Of a stretch of DNA of 16,518 bases, positions 7,514 to 13,973 are shown one piece after another. Source of the stretch: a bacterium (GTDB lineage: Bacteria; Chloroflexota; Dormibacteria; UBA8260; Bog-877). How positions within the stretch are numbered: position 1 is the stretch's first letter; each line of letters opens with the position of its first letter. The stretch covers positions 1 to 16,518 of the forward strand of contig JAKAWF010000050.1 of the NCBI GenBank assembly GCA_021817025.1. Reading direction: 5' to 3'. Under the pieces are notes generated by a model that saw nothing but the letters and a program-made list of their open reading frames with translations, did not search any database and was not told where the DNA came from. The translations under genes and the position numbers were made by a program.

Positions 7514-7792
7514 TCAGCCGGCGCCGCCCTCCTCGGGGCCGGCCTCGAAGGCGGTCTCCTCGAGATCCCCGCCGGAGAGCTCCGTGACCCGCTGCTCCAC
7601 CCCGTCGAGCAGGGCTGAGCAGCGCCTCACCAGCCCCACACCGCGCTCGTAGAGCGCCATGGCCTCCTCCAGCGGGACCCGGCCGTCCTCGAGGCGCACC
7701 AACACCTGATCCAGCTCGGCCAGGGCGGCCTCGTAGTCGAGATCCGCAGGCTCGCCCGCGGCGGTCATGAAAGCATCCCGGTCACGTTCCAT
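7514..7792 (-). CDS. xseB: Exodeoxyribonuclease VII small subunit
   Basis: The 92-residue protein is XseB, the small subunit that assembles with XseA into exonuclease VII, an enzyme that degrades single-stranded DNA. The conserved helical-hairpin core is DYEAALAELDQVLVRLEDG followed by VPLEEAMALYERGVGLVRRC. The acidic tail after residue 75 is variable in the family. ATG 7792 overlaps the xseA end by 11 nt and has a strong AGGAGGTGG site upstream. A TTG two codons earlier would sit too close to that site, so ATG is preferred. It is followed 8 nt later by the PAP2-family gene. Confidence 0.95.
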   Translation of the reverse strand: MERDRDAFMTAAGEPADLDYEAALAELDQVLVRLEDGRVPLEEAMALYERGVGLVRRCSALLDGVEQRVTELSGGDLEETAFEAGPEEGGAG

Positions 7793-9098
7793 CGGCAACC
7801 ACCTCCTGGCTGGGCTCGACTGCGGTCACACGGCTGCGCACCACCCCGCGGTGCAGGCGGGTGAGGATCTCCACTTCCGGCGCCACCTCGGCCACGGCCC
7901 GGATCACCTGCCCGGTGTCGCCCCGGAAGGTTATCGAGTAACCGCGGCCCAGCACCCGTAGCGGGCTGAGCGCCTCCAGCCTACCGACCCGGCCCGCGAA
8001 CTCCTCGCGCACCCGCAGCAGTCGGGGCGCGGGGCCCCTGGCCGCCAGCATCTCGGTCCGGGAGAGCAGGGCCGATCGCTCCTGCCTCAGGATCCGTCGG
8101 CAGGCCGCGATCAGCCGGGCCTGCCCCCGATCCAGGTCCTGGCGACCGGACCCCACCCGCGCCAGGGGCGCCATCCTGGCCAGCCTCAGATGCCGCCGGG
8201 ACAGCCCCTCCCGCTCCAACTGGAGCGCGCCCAGGCCGCCCCGGCGCAGCCGCAGGCGTCGCGCCGTCAGCTCCGCGCGCAACGCCTCCAGGTCGGGGAC
8301 CGCGAGCTCGGCCGCCACCGAGGGGGTGGGCGCCCGCAGGTCCGCCACGAAGTCGACCACGGTGGTGTCGGTCTCATGGCCGACACCGGCGACGACCGGG
8401 TGGGGACAGCCGGCCACCGCCCGCGCCACCACCTCGGAGTTGAATGCCTGCAGGTCCTCCAGGGAGCCTCCGCCCCGCACCAGCAGCACCAGGTCCACGT
8501 CGGCTCGCCCCGCCAGCTGGAGGGCGGCCGCGATGGCGGCGGGACTTCCGTCGCCCTGGACCAGAGTCGGCACCACCACCACCTGGGTGATCGGGCAGCG
8601 CCGCTTGACCACGTGGATGACATCCCTGATCGCGGCGCCCCGGCCGGAGGTCACCACCGCCAGGCGCCGCGGCAGGAAGGGCAGGGGACGCTTCCGCTCA
8701 GGGGCGAACAACCCCTCCGCCTCCAACTTGGCCACCAGCTGCTGAAACGCCAGCGCCAGGGCGCCCACCCCGGTCGGCTCCAGCCGGTCCAGGTAGAGCT
8801 GCACGTCGCCGCGGGAGGCGTAGAAGGAGATCCTGCCGTGGGCGATCACCCGCTGGCCGGTCTCGGGCTCGAAGGCCAGACCGAGCGCCGGGCCGCGGAA
8901 CATCACCGCCTTGATGGAGGACTGCTCCGGCTGGCGACAGTCCTTGAGGGTCAGGTAGTGGTGACCGGCGGCGGAGTGGGTGTGGGTGCCGATCTCCGCC
9001 TCGACATACACGTCCTGGAGGTCGGGGTCCTCCTCGAGGTCGGCCCGGATCAGGGAGTTGAGCTCCCCCACCTGGAGGATCCGAAGCGATGTCAGCAC
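7782..9098 (-). CDS. xseA: Exodeoxyribonuclease VII large subunit
   Basis: The 438-residue protein is XseA, the catalytic subunit of ExoVII, which cuts single-stranded DNA into oligonucleotides in both directions. It has an N-terminal OB-fold for DNA binding (about 8-105, starting LQVGELNSLI). The nuclease domain (about 120-300) follows, with VVTSGRGAAIRDV (148-160), LLVRGGGSLEDLQAFNSE (205-222), VVAGVGHETDTTVVDFVAD (235-253) and RAPTPSVAAE. A helical region and the terminal RGYSI motif complete the protein. Length is normal. The start is GTG 9098, 16 nt after the nusB stop with a GGCGGAG site in the gap. It overlaps xseB by 11 nt, so both subunits are translated together. Confidence 0.97.
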   Translation of the reverse strand: MLTSLRILQVGELNSLIRADLEEDPDLQDVYVEAEIGTHTHSAAGHHYLTLKDCRQPEQSSIKAVMFRGPALGLAFEPETGQRVIAHGRISFYASRGDVQLYLDRLEPTGVGALALAFQQLVAKLEAEGLFAPERKRPLPFLPRRLAVVTSGRGAAIRDVIHVVKRRCPITQVVVVPTLVQGDGSPAAIAAALQLAGRADVDLVLLVRGGGSLEDLQAFNSEVVARAVAGCPHPVVAGVGHETDTTVVDFVADLRAPTPSVAAELAVPDLEALRAELTARRLRLRRGGLGALQLEREGLSRRHLRLARMAPLARVGSGRQDLDRGQARLIAACRRILRQERSALLSRTEMLAARGPAPRLLRVREEFAGRVGRLEALSPLRVLGRGYSITFRGDTGQVIRAVAEVAPEVEILTRLHRGVVRSRVTAVEPSQEVVADGT

Positions 9099-9114
9099 AG
9101 CTGCTCCGCCGGGC

Positions 9115-9522
9115 TCAGGCCGCCGTCGCCTGGGCCACCTTGCCCAGCACGCCGTTGACGAACCTGCCCGCGTCCGCGCCCCCCATCCGCTTGGCCAGGA
9201 TCACCGCCTCGTCGATCACGACCGCGACCGGATCCAGGCGCCGCCAGCCCAGCTCCTCAGTGGCCAGGCGCAGGACCGCCCGCTCCAGCGCCCCCATCTG
9301 GTCGAGCTTCCAATGCGAGGAACAGGCGGCCAGGGTGGCGTCGATCTGCTCTCGATGGCTCACGGCCCCCGCCACCAGCTCCTCGGCGAACCGGCTGGCC
9401 GCCTTCGGCAGCGCCACCTCGGCGAGTTGGTAGGTGAGCGGCGAGCGCCAGTCCCCCGGCTGCAGCTCGAGTTGGAAGAGGACCTTGAGGGCCACCTCGC
9501 GAGCCTGATGGCGGGGGCCCAA
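9115..9522 (-). CDS. nusB: Transcription antitermination factor NusB
   Basis: The 135-residue all-helical protein is NusB, which with NusE binds boxA RNA and prevents premature termination in rRNA operons. It begins with the Arg-rich helix RHQAREVALKVLFQ and has the LERAVLRLATEEL and VIDEAVILAKRMGG helices. It ends with the conserved RFVNGVLGKVA. The start is TTG 9522, only 3 nt after the Asp23-family stop and behind GAGGGGG; no ATG precedes the conserved first helix. The efp-Asp23-nusB order is usual in bacteria of this type. Confidence 0.95.
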   Translation of the reverse strand: MGPRHQAREVALKVLFQLELQPGDWRSPLTYQLAEVALPKAASRFAEELVAGAVSHREQIDATLAACSSHWKLDQMGALERAVLRLATEELGWRRLDPVAVVIDEAVILAKRMGGADAGRFVNGVLGKVAQATAA

Positions 9523-9525
9523 GCC

Positions 9526-9888
9526 TCAGACCCCCTCCATCTCGGCGACCTGGAGGTTGATCTCGATCACCTCCAGGCCGAGCATCTTGTGGATGTCGCC
9601 GGCGACGCGGCTCTGCAGCTCCTCCGCCAGCTTGGGAAGCGACGCCTCGGGGGTGATCGCGATGCAGAGCTCCACTTTGATCGCGGCCGCGCCGACCATC
9701 TCCAGCCGCACCCCGCGATGGCCGTGCTGGCGGCGCAGCAGACGGGGCACCGGCACTCCCCCGGACTCGCACATGGCGGCGACGCCGGGGGTCTCCAGGG
9801 CGGCCATGGCCGCGATCGTGGCCACCACCTCGCTGGCGACCCGGACCTTCCCCAGCGGCTGCTCCCGCCGGACCTGCGCCAGGTTCAC
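9526..9888 (-). CDS. Asp23/Gls24 family envelope stress response protein
   Basis: The 120-residue protein matches the Asp23/DUF322 (Gls24, YloU/AmaP-associated) family. Visible features are the VRVASEVVATIAAMAALETPGV start and the alternating hydrophobic VELCIAITPEASLPKLAEELQ segment. A terminal amphipathic stretch ends in EINLQVAEME. The family is associated with cell-envelope stress and, in some Gram-positive bacteria, a membrane-anchored partner; no partner is present here. The start is GTG 9888, whose GTGA overlaps the efp stop by 4 nt. It lies between efp and nusB, the usual location of this gene. It has no transmembrane segment of its own. Confidence 0.9.
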   Translation of the reverse strand: MNLAQVRREQPLGKVRVASEVVATIAAMAALETPGVAAMCESGGVPVPRLLRRQHGHRGVRLEMVGAAAIKVELCIAITPEASLPKLAEELQSRVAGDIHKMLGLEVIEINLQVAEMEGV

Positions 9889-10445
9889 TGGGCACGCTCC
9901 AGGTACTTGCCGGTCCTGGTGTCGACCTTGATCCGGTCCCCCAGCGCCACGAAGAGCGGCACCTCCACCACCGTTCCAGTCTCCAGGGTGGCCGGCTTGA
10001 AGGTGCCGGTCGCGGTGTCGCCCTTGAACCCCGGGTCGGTCTGGGTCACCTCCAGGGTGACCGATATCGGGACCTCAACCCCGATCACCTTGTCGTCATA
10101 TCGAAGCAGGAAGAGGTGGTCGGCCTCGCGCAGGTAACGGCCGGCCTCCTGGAACTGCTCCGCGCTGAGGGGGAACTGCTCGAAGTTGTTGACATCCATG
10201 ACCACGTGCTGGTCGCCGTCCCGGTAGAGGTACTGAACCTCCATCTTCTCGATCCTGGCTCTGGGAAAGCGCTCCTCGGGCCGGAAGGTCTCCTCCGTCA
10301 CCGAGCCGGTGGTGACGTTGCGCAGCCGGGTTCGGACCACCGCCGTGCCGCGGCCCATCTTGATGTGCTCGAACGACAGCACCTCCATCAGCTGGCCATT
10401 TCGCTCCATGGTGGTGCCCGCTCGCAGTTCCCCCGCGTTGATCAT
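9885..10445 (-). CDS. efp: Elongation factor P
   Basis: The 186-residue protein is EF-P, which binds between the P and E sites and helps ribosomes move past polyproline stretches. The KOW-like N domain (1-65) and two OB-like domains are recognised, including GVEVPISVTLEVTQTDPGFKGDTA and the terminal GDRIKVDTRTGKYLERA signature. The tip loop that usually carries the modified residue reads KMGRGTA, so the tip residue is Arg32 rather than Lys. This may be unmodified or arginine-modified; no EarP or EpmA gene is visible. ATG 10445 is preceded by AAGGAG with a 7-nt spacer. It heads the long minus-strand gene run and its promoter should lie in the divergent control region. Confidence 0.97.
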   Translation of the reverse strand: MINAGELRAGTTMERNGQLMEVLSFEHIKMGRGTAVVRTRLRNVTTGSVTEETFRPEERFPRARIEKMEVQYLYRDGDQHVVMDVNNFEQFPLSAEQFQEAGRYLREADHLFLLRYDDKVIGVEVPISVTLEVTQTDPGFKGDTATGTFKPATLETGTVVEVPLFVALGDRIKVDTRTGKYLERAQ

Positions 10446-10520
10446 CTACAGGCTCCTTCTTCCTCGGGATCAGGTTCTGGGTCGTGACCAGGCCTGTCCG
10501 GGCCGGCCTCTGCTCCCCCG

Positions 10521-10539
10521 CGGATCAACCGCTGATCCG
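10521..10539. promoter_or_regulatory. Perfect 19-bp dyad, operator-like
   Basis: CGGATCA, a 5-nt spacer ACCGC and TGATCCG form a perfect inverted repeat about 75-95 nt upstream of the efp start. It could be a repressor or activator site for the efp operon, or an RNA hairpin in its leader. There is no T tract, so a terminator is unlikely. Confidence 0.4.
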
Positions 10540-10605
10540 GCTGGGGACCGGATGATGATGGCAGCTTCCGGGGTACGGCACCTGGGGGCCCTTCCCGTGA
10601 GCTCC

Positions 10606-10635
10606 TGTGACGGAGCTCGAGCCCGCTTCGCCACA
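10606..10635. promoter_or_regulatory. Dyad 1 of the duplicated pair
   Basis: TGTGACG and CGCCACA are inverted arms with one mismatch around a 16-nt spacer. Its copy in the next unit has the same spacing. This segment also overlaps a perfect shorter repeat, GAGCTCC-TGTGAC-GGAGCTC (10600-10619). It is a candidate binding site for a dimeric regulator or an RNA stem. Confidence 0.4.
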
Positions 10636-10743
10636 CGGTCTTCGGGAAGGCCTCCAGAGCTGGGATTCCAGCCCCCAGGCGGCCCCACGGCAGCCCTTCC
10701 AGGAGCGCCGGCACGGTCTCGGTTCCGCGCCGCGGCCAACTCC

Positions 10744-10773
10744 TGTAACGGAACTTCAGCCGAATTCGCTACA
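10744..10773. promoter_or_regulatory. Dyad 2 of the duplicated pair
   Basis: TGTAACG and CGCTACA are inverted arms around a 16-nt spacer, exactly 138 bp after dyad 1. Relative to dyad 1 both arms changed in step: G to A in the left arm and C to T in the right arm. Symmetry is thereby preserved. It lies 67-96 nt upstream of the HD-GYP start codon, a usual operator position. Confidence 0.45.
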
Positions 10774-10826
10774 GCCTCTTCATGCCCCGGTGCAGATCCG
10801 CGATCTCGCCCCGCCCGCCCCCGGCT

Positions 10827-10832
10827 TAGCCT
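10827..10832 (+). promoter_or_regulatory. Possible -10 element for a leaderless HD-GYP transcript
   Basis: TAGCCT fits the TANNNT pattern and ends 7 nt before the ATG at 10840. The gene has no Shine-Dalgarno-like sequence upstream, as expected for a leaderless mRNA. No good -35 box is visible, so the support is weak. Confidence 0.2.
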
Positions 10833-10839
10833 CCGGTTG

Positions 10840-12249
10840 ATGAGTGCCAGCACGGTCTCGATTCCGCTCCGCGCCGACCGGGCCGGCACGCTCCCGAGCT
10901 CGGTGGTCATAGCCGCCCTCTCGCGGGCGCTCGACCTGGCCGAGGGCGAGCCCATGGGCCACGCCATCAGAGCCTGCTGGCTGGGTATGCGAGTGGCGGA
11001 CTGGATCGGGCTGGGGCCCGAGGAGCGCCAGGATCTCTACTACGCCCTGCTCCTCAAGGATGTCGGCTGCTCTGCCAACGCCTACAGCGTCACCCACTGG
11101 TTCGCCGCCGACGACCGCTCCACCAAGGCCCAGCTCAAGGTTTCGGATTGGAGCAGCCAGTGGCGCTCGGTGCTCTTCGCCATCCGCCAGACCGCTCCGG
11201 CGGCCCCGATCACGCGCCGGATGGCGCAGCTCGTCTCCCTGGGCTCGAGGGGCCCCGGCCTCGCCAATGAGCTCATCTCCGTGCGCTGCAACAAGGGCGC
11301 GGAACTGGTCCGCCAGCTCGGCTGGGCGGAGCCGGCCGCGGAGGCTGTGCTCTGCCTCGACGAGCACTGGAACGGCTCGGGCCGCCCGCGGGGGCTCAAG
11401 GGGGAGGAGATCCCCTTGCTGGCGCGCATCGTGCTCCTGTGCCAGACGGCCGAGATCTTCTGGCGCCACGGCGGCCGCCGCAGCGTCGAGGCGGTCCTGC
11501 GCCGCCGGCGCAACACCTGGTTCGACCCCCAGCTGGTGGACGCGGTTCTGACCCATGCCCGCAGCGACCGGTTGTGGGAGAAGTTCGGCGCGGTCTCCCA
11601 CCCGGAGCAGGTCGCGCACCTGGATCCCCGGCCGCGAACGATTCCGTCGTCCACCCTCACCGACATGCTCCAGATCGGGGAGGTCTTCGCCGCCGTGGTC
11701 GACGCCAAGTCCCCCTGGACCACGACCCACTCCACCCGGGTGGCGGCGCTCTCCCGGAGGATGGCCGACGTGATGGGGCTGGACGATGACGAGGCCGACC
11801 ATATCGGGCTGGCGGCCCTGCTCCATGACCTGGGCAAGCTGGCGATCAGCAACTCCATCCTCGACAAGGCGGGGCCGCTGGACAGTGCGGAGATGACGGA
11901 GATGCAGAGCCACACCGAGATCACCTACCAGATCCTGGCTCCGCTCTGGCCCCTGGGCGAGGTGGCCGAGATGGCCGCCGCTCACCACGAACGCCTGGAC
12001 GGTTCCGGGTACCACCGCCATCTGCGCGGTCCGGACCTACCCTTCGGGGCCCAGACCGTGGCCGTGGCCGACGTCTTCGAGGCGCTCACCGCCGACCGGC
12101 CCTACCGCCGCGGCCTCGACAACGACGAGGCGATCCGCTGGCTCCGCAAGGAGGAGGGCAAGACGCTGGCCGCCGAGCCGATCGCGGCTCTCTTCGAGAT
12201 GGTGGAATCGGCCCGGGGGGTGCCCGAGGGGTTCGCCTCGACACCATAG
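10840..12249 (+). CDS. Tandem HD-GYP domain phosphohydrolase, first domain degenerate
   Basis: The 469-residue soluble protein has two HD-GYP-like halves. In the N-terminal half (about 25-245) H41 survives, but the HD position reads LLKDVGC (71-77) and the GYP loop reads DEHWNGSGRPRGLKG (174-188), so it probably cannot hold the usual metal centre. The C-terminal half (about 275-450) keeps THSTR (296-300), LLHDLGKLAI (327-336), HHERLDGSGY (382-391) and TADRPYRRG (417-425). Its GYP is GYH. Such domains typically hydrolyse cyclic di-GMP or related dinucleotides. No sensor, receiver or HTH domain is attached. The first half could be a regulatory or dimerisation module. ATG 10840 is chosen because similarity to other domains begins soon after it; no ribosome site is seen. 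It is transcribed away from the efp operon. Confidence 0.9.
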   Translation: MSASTVSIPLRADRAGTLPSSVVIAALSRALDLAEGEPMGHAIRACWLGMRVADWIGLGPEERQDLYYALLLKDVGCSANAYSVTHWFAADDRSTKAQLKVSDWSSQWRSVLFAIRQTAPAAPITRRMAQLVSLGSRGPGLANELISVRCNKGAELVRQLGWAEPAAEAVLCLDEHWNGSGRPRGLKGEEIPLLARIVLLCQTAEIFWRHGGRRSVEAVLRRRRNTWFDPQLVDAVLTHARSDRLWEKFGAVSHPEQVAHLDPRPRTIPSSTLTDMLQIGEVFAAVVDAKSPWTTTHSTRVAALSRRMADVMGLDDDEADHIGLAALLHDLGKLAISNSILDKAGPLDSAEMTEMQSHTEITYQILAPLWPLGEVAEMAAAHHERLDGSGYHRHLRGPDLPFGAQTVAVADVFEALTADRPYRRGLDNDEAIRWLRKEEGKTLAAEPIAALFEMVESARGVPEGFASTP

Positions 12250-12334
12250 CTGCGCCGAGGAGCTGAGAAGGCTGCCTCGCGATGCCGTCGCCCCGGCCGC
12301 ATGCGCTCTTCCCGGTCCTGGGCACGCACCGGAT
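12250..12334. other. Short gap between HD-GYP stop and the S53 remnant
   Basis: These 85 bp follow the HD-GYP stop. No terminator hairpin with a T tract is visible. The minus-strand frame of the S53 remnant stays open through it but loses similarity, so this is probably where the remnant's 3' part was lost. Confidence 0.3.
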
Positions 12335-12977
12335 GGCCCCCTTTGAGGTCAGCGCGGAGAGGGCGCTCCCGTAGTTGGCAAGGACGGTCGTGGAGTAATC
12401 GGACCCCGGTGCCCCTCCACTCAAAGAGACCGCCGTCGGCGAGAGAGCGGAGGCGTATTGCAGCCCTCCCAACGAGTCGGAGAAGCCGCTGGTCGGAGTC
12501 GCCACCAAGTCGATGGTGGCGACCGGTGCGTTGGCATGCGCCCAGTTCGCATTGGGGCGGCTGGGTCTCCCTCCGGAACAGTCGATGTTGAGCGCCTCGG
12601 GGCAGCTTGCGGATGGAGCCGTGATACAGAACTTGCTGTCAAAGCTGGCAAGATCGCTCCTGAGGGTGGGGTCGCTGTGGGCATCCACGATGACGACCGT
12701 CGTTCCCCTTGCCGCCCACGTCTGAGCCGTAGCCTTGCTGGATGTCGGATGGTGTGCAGACGCCCGATGCGGTCGCGCTCCCCCTCGGTCAGTGCTTGCC
12801 CGGCTGGGTCCGGCTTCGAGGAGCCGGCACCCGGGAGTGGGTGATCAGCACGTGGGCCATTCCCCGGCTCCCCGGGCCGGGCGCGGCGGCAACCGGCACG
12901 GCGACCCAGCCCAGCGTGAGCGCGCTGCCGAGCAAGGCCAGCCCCCCAACCCGTCAGCTCCCTGCGGACGGCCTCAT
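12335..12977 (-). pseudogene. Decayed secreted S53 (sedolisin-like) peptidase remnant
   Basis: Reading from ATG 12977, a signal-peptide-like stretch (LALLGSALTLGWVAVPVAAA) is followed by CTPSDIQQGYG and, after a shift of frame, by TVVIVDAHSDPTLRSDLASF. Further on comes NWAHANAPVATIDLVATP and a SALTSKG stretch. These match the start, IVDAYDDP and EWAHAIAP blocks of S53 peptidases. The gene is broken: TGA codons lie in frame at 12954-12956 and 12789-12791, and one extra base near 12704 shifts the frame. Similarity stops at about 12335, just before the region that should carry the SGD and catalytic Ser segments. The catalytic Glu and Asp normally preceding WAHA appear replaced by Pro and Asn. 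The first TGA lies near a run of six G (12942-12947), so part of the damage could be a sequencing error. It is probably a dead relative of a secreted acid protease. Confidence 0.7.
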
Positions 12978-13099
12978 CACACCCGCTGCTTCAGGCAAGC
13001 CTCGGCACTTCGGACGCGCCGCTCGTCGCGTAGCGACAACAGCTCCGGGCGTGCCCTCGGCACCCACCTGGGCGCAGCAGGCCATGGCCCAGACCTGTC

Positions 13100-13912
13100 C
13101 TAACACGCATAGTCGGTGTCGAGGTTGGTGGTGGAACTCCAGTACTGGACCAGCTCCGGCGAAGCTCCAGCAAATCCACCGCCCTTGCATATGGCTTCAG
13201 GATTCGACTGCGAAGCCCCGGCCTCCCAGACGGGATAGGGCGTGGACGTGGGCGTGGACGTGGACGTAGGCGAGGACGGCGGCGGGTAGGAGGGCGACCA
13301 GGTGCTGCTGCCGGTTATGGCTGCCCACTGGGACGGAGTCGAGTAGAACCCGATCGCGAGACTCTCACTGTAGAAGAAGTAGACCGCCCCTGAGATCGTG
13401 TCCTGGTTGAGCGAGGGTTGCGCCGACCAGGAATTGGCAGTCTCGATGTCGAGCCACCACGAACCGGATGAGGCAGACGCGGTTTGCGCATAGTTGTGGG
13501 CAGCCTCAGCCGCGTTGTAACCGTAGTTGTAAGCGATGCAGGCCTTGTCCTTGCGGGAACAGGAGCCGGCCGGTCCGGTGAGTCCCTGGCGCGCGGTCGG
13601 ACCCACCGGGGCGTTGAGGTTCATGTAGAGGGCGGGCAGAGCAGTGGCGTCAGAAATGCCACTGGCCGTGGTGAACTCCGACCCGAGGCAGCTGTTTTTG
13701 GAAAACGCCCGCCCCCCGGTCACCCCGACGATGCCGAAAGTTGAGCCTGCTGGGAAGGACGCACCGCAGTTCGGGTAGGAGATGTCGTTGCCAGTCGTAC
13801 CTGGAGAGTACGACACCACCGCCGCCAGCACCACTCCCTGGAGTGCCAGGACGAACCCCGCCGCCACGGCCGTGGCCACAGCCAGCTGCGTCAGATACCG
13901 CTTCGGTCGCAT
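13100..13912 (-). CDS. Secreted GH25-lysozyme-like protein with Ser/Thr/Pro insert
   Basis: The 270-residue protein starts with a Sec signal peptide: MRPKRY, a hydrophobic core to about residue 29, and a likely cleavage after VLA (28-30). The mature part begins NDISYPNCG, then GIVGVTGGRAF, and has WWLDIETANSW (152-162), GAVYFFYSESLAIGFYST and a C-terminal YWSS...DTDYAC. This resembles secreted actinobacterial proteins with a glycoside hydrolase family 25-like barrel; Asp155 and Glu157 are candidate catalytic residues. Six Cys (49, 75, 118, 125, 242, 270) could form disulfides. A PPPSSPTSTSTPTSTP insert (210-225) interrupts the barrel-like end. The start is ATG 13912 behind GGGAGG with a 6-nt spacer; a TTG two codons earlier lies inside that spacer. 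Lysozyme activity is inferred, not shown. GC is visibly lower than in the flanking genes, which may point to acquisition. Confidence 0.85.
   Translation of the reverse strand: MRPKRYLTQLAVATAVAAGFVLALQGVVLAAVVSYSPGTTGNDISYPNCGASFPAGSTFGIVGVTGGRAFSKNSCLGSEFTTASGISDATALPALYMNLNAPVGPTARQGLTGPAGSCSRKDKACIAYNYGYNAAEAAHNYAQTASASSGSWWLDIETANSWSAQPSLNQDTISGAVYFFYSESLAIGFYSTPSQWAAITGSSTWSPSYPPPSSPTSTSTPTSTPYPVWEAGASQSNPEAICKGGGFAGASPELVQYWSSTTNLDTDYAC
13239..13278. repeat. Hexanucleotide tandem repeat inside the GH25-like gene
   Basis: Variants of gtggac / gtgggc recur about six times and encode the Ser-Thr-Pro repeat of the secreted protein. The length could vary between strains by slippage in steps of two codons without breaking the frame. 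Confidence 0.6.
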
Positions 13913-13943
13913 TGTCAACCTCCCATCAGCACCGATCCGGGCG

Positions 13944-13973
13944 ACTCTACCATGCCGCCGGCGAGCTGGGCAA
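13944..13973 (-). promoter_or_regulatory. Sigma-70-like promoter of the GH25-like gene
   Basis: On the minus strand TTGCCC (13968-13973) and TAGAGT (13944-13949) are separated by 18 nt. Transcription would start near 13937 and give a leader of about 25 nt containing the GGGAGG ribosome site. This is a reasonable but imperfect match to the housekeeping consensus. Confidence 0.45.

Larger units (their letters stand above)
10446..10839. promoter_or_regulatory. Divergent control region between efp and the HD-GYP gene
   Basis: This 394-bp region separates two divergent genes and should hold both promoters. No TTGACA/TATAAT pair stands out for efp. The region holds a perfect dyad near efp and two related ~138-bp repeat units towards the HD-GYP gene, listed separately. 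No convincing ORF occurs in it; the frames open here lack domain signatures. Confidence 0.6.
10602..10867. repeat. Imperfect tandem duplication, ~138-139 bp period, two units
   Basis: Unit 1 spans about 10602-10728 and unit 2 about 10740-10867. Two blocks recur at almost the same offset. A 42-nt block starting ctcctgtRacgga (10602 and 10740, offset 138) is about 70% identical. A 22-nt block gccRgcacggtctcgRttccgc (10707 and 10846, offset 139) has only two mismatches. The middle parts are diverged. Unit 2 runs into the first nine codons of the HD-GYP gene, so the duplication involves its start region. A short ggYacgg echo at 10572 again lies 138 bp before 10710, hinting at an older third copy. 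Confidence 0.6.

Noticed and set aside
12086..12330. C-terminal part of the S53-frame ORF extending into the HD-GYP gene
   Set aside because: Similarity to S53 stops at about 12335 and the rest is antisense to the conserved end of the HD-GYP protein.
12789..12956. In-frame TGA codons in the S53 remnant as recoded codons (selenocysteine or an altered code)
   Set aside because: TGA ends many intact genes in this window, no SECIS-like element was seen, and a frameshift plus a missing 3' half indicate decay instead.
13025..13040. Hairpin GTCGC-gta-GCGAC downstream of the GH25-like gene as a terminator
   Set aside because: Only a 5-bp stem, no T tract, and more than 60 nt beyond the stop codon.
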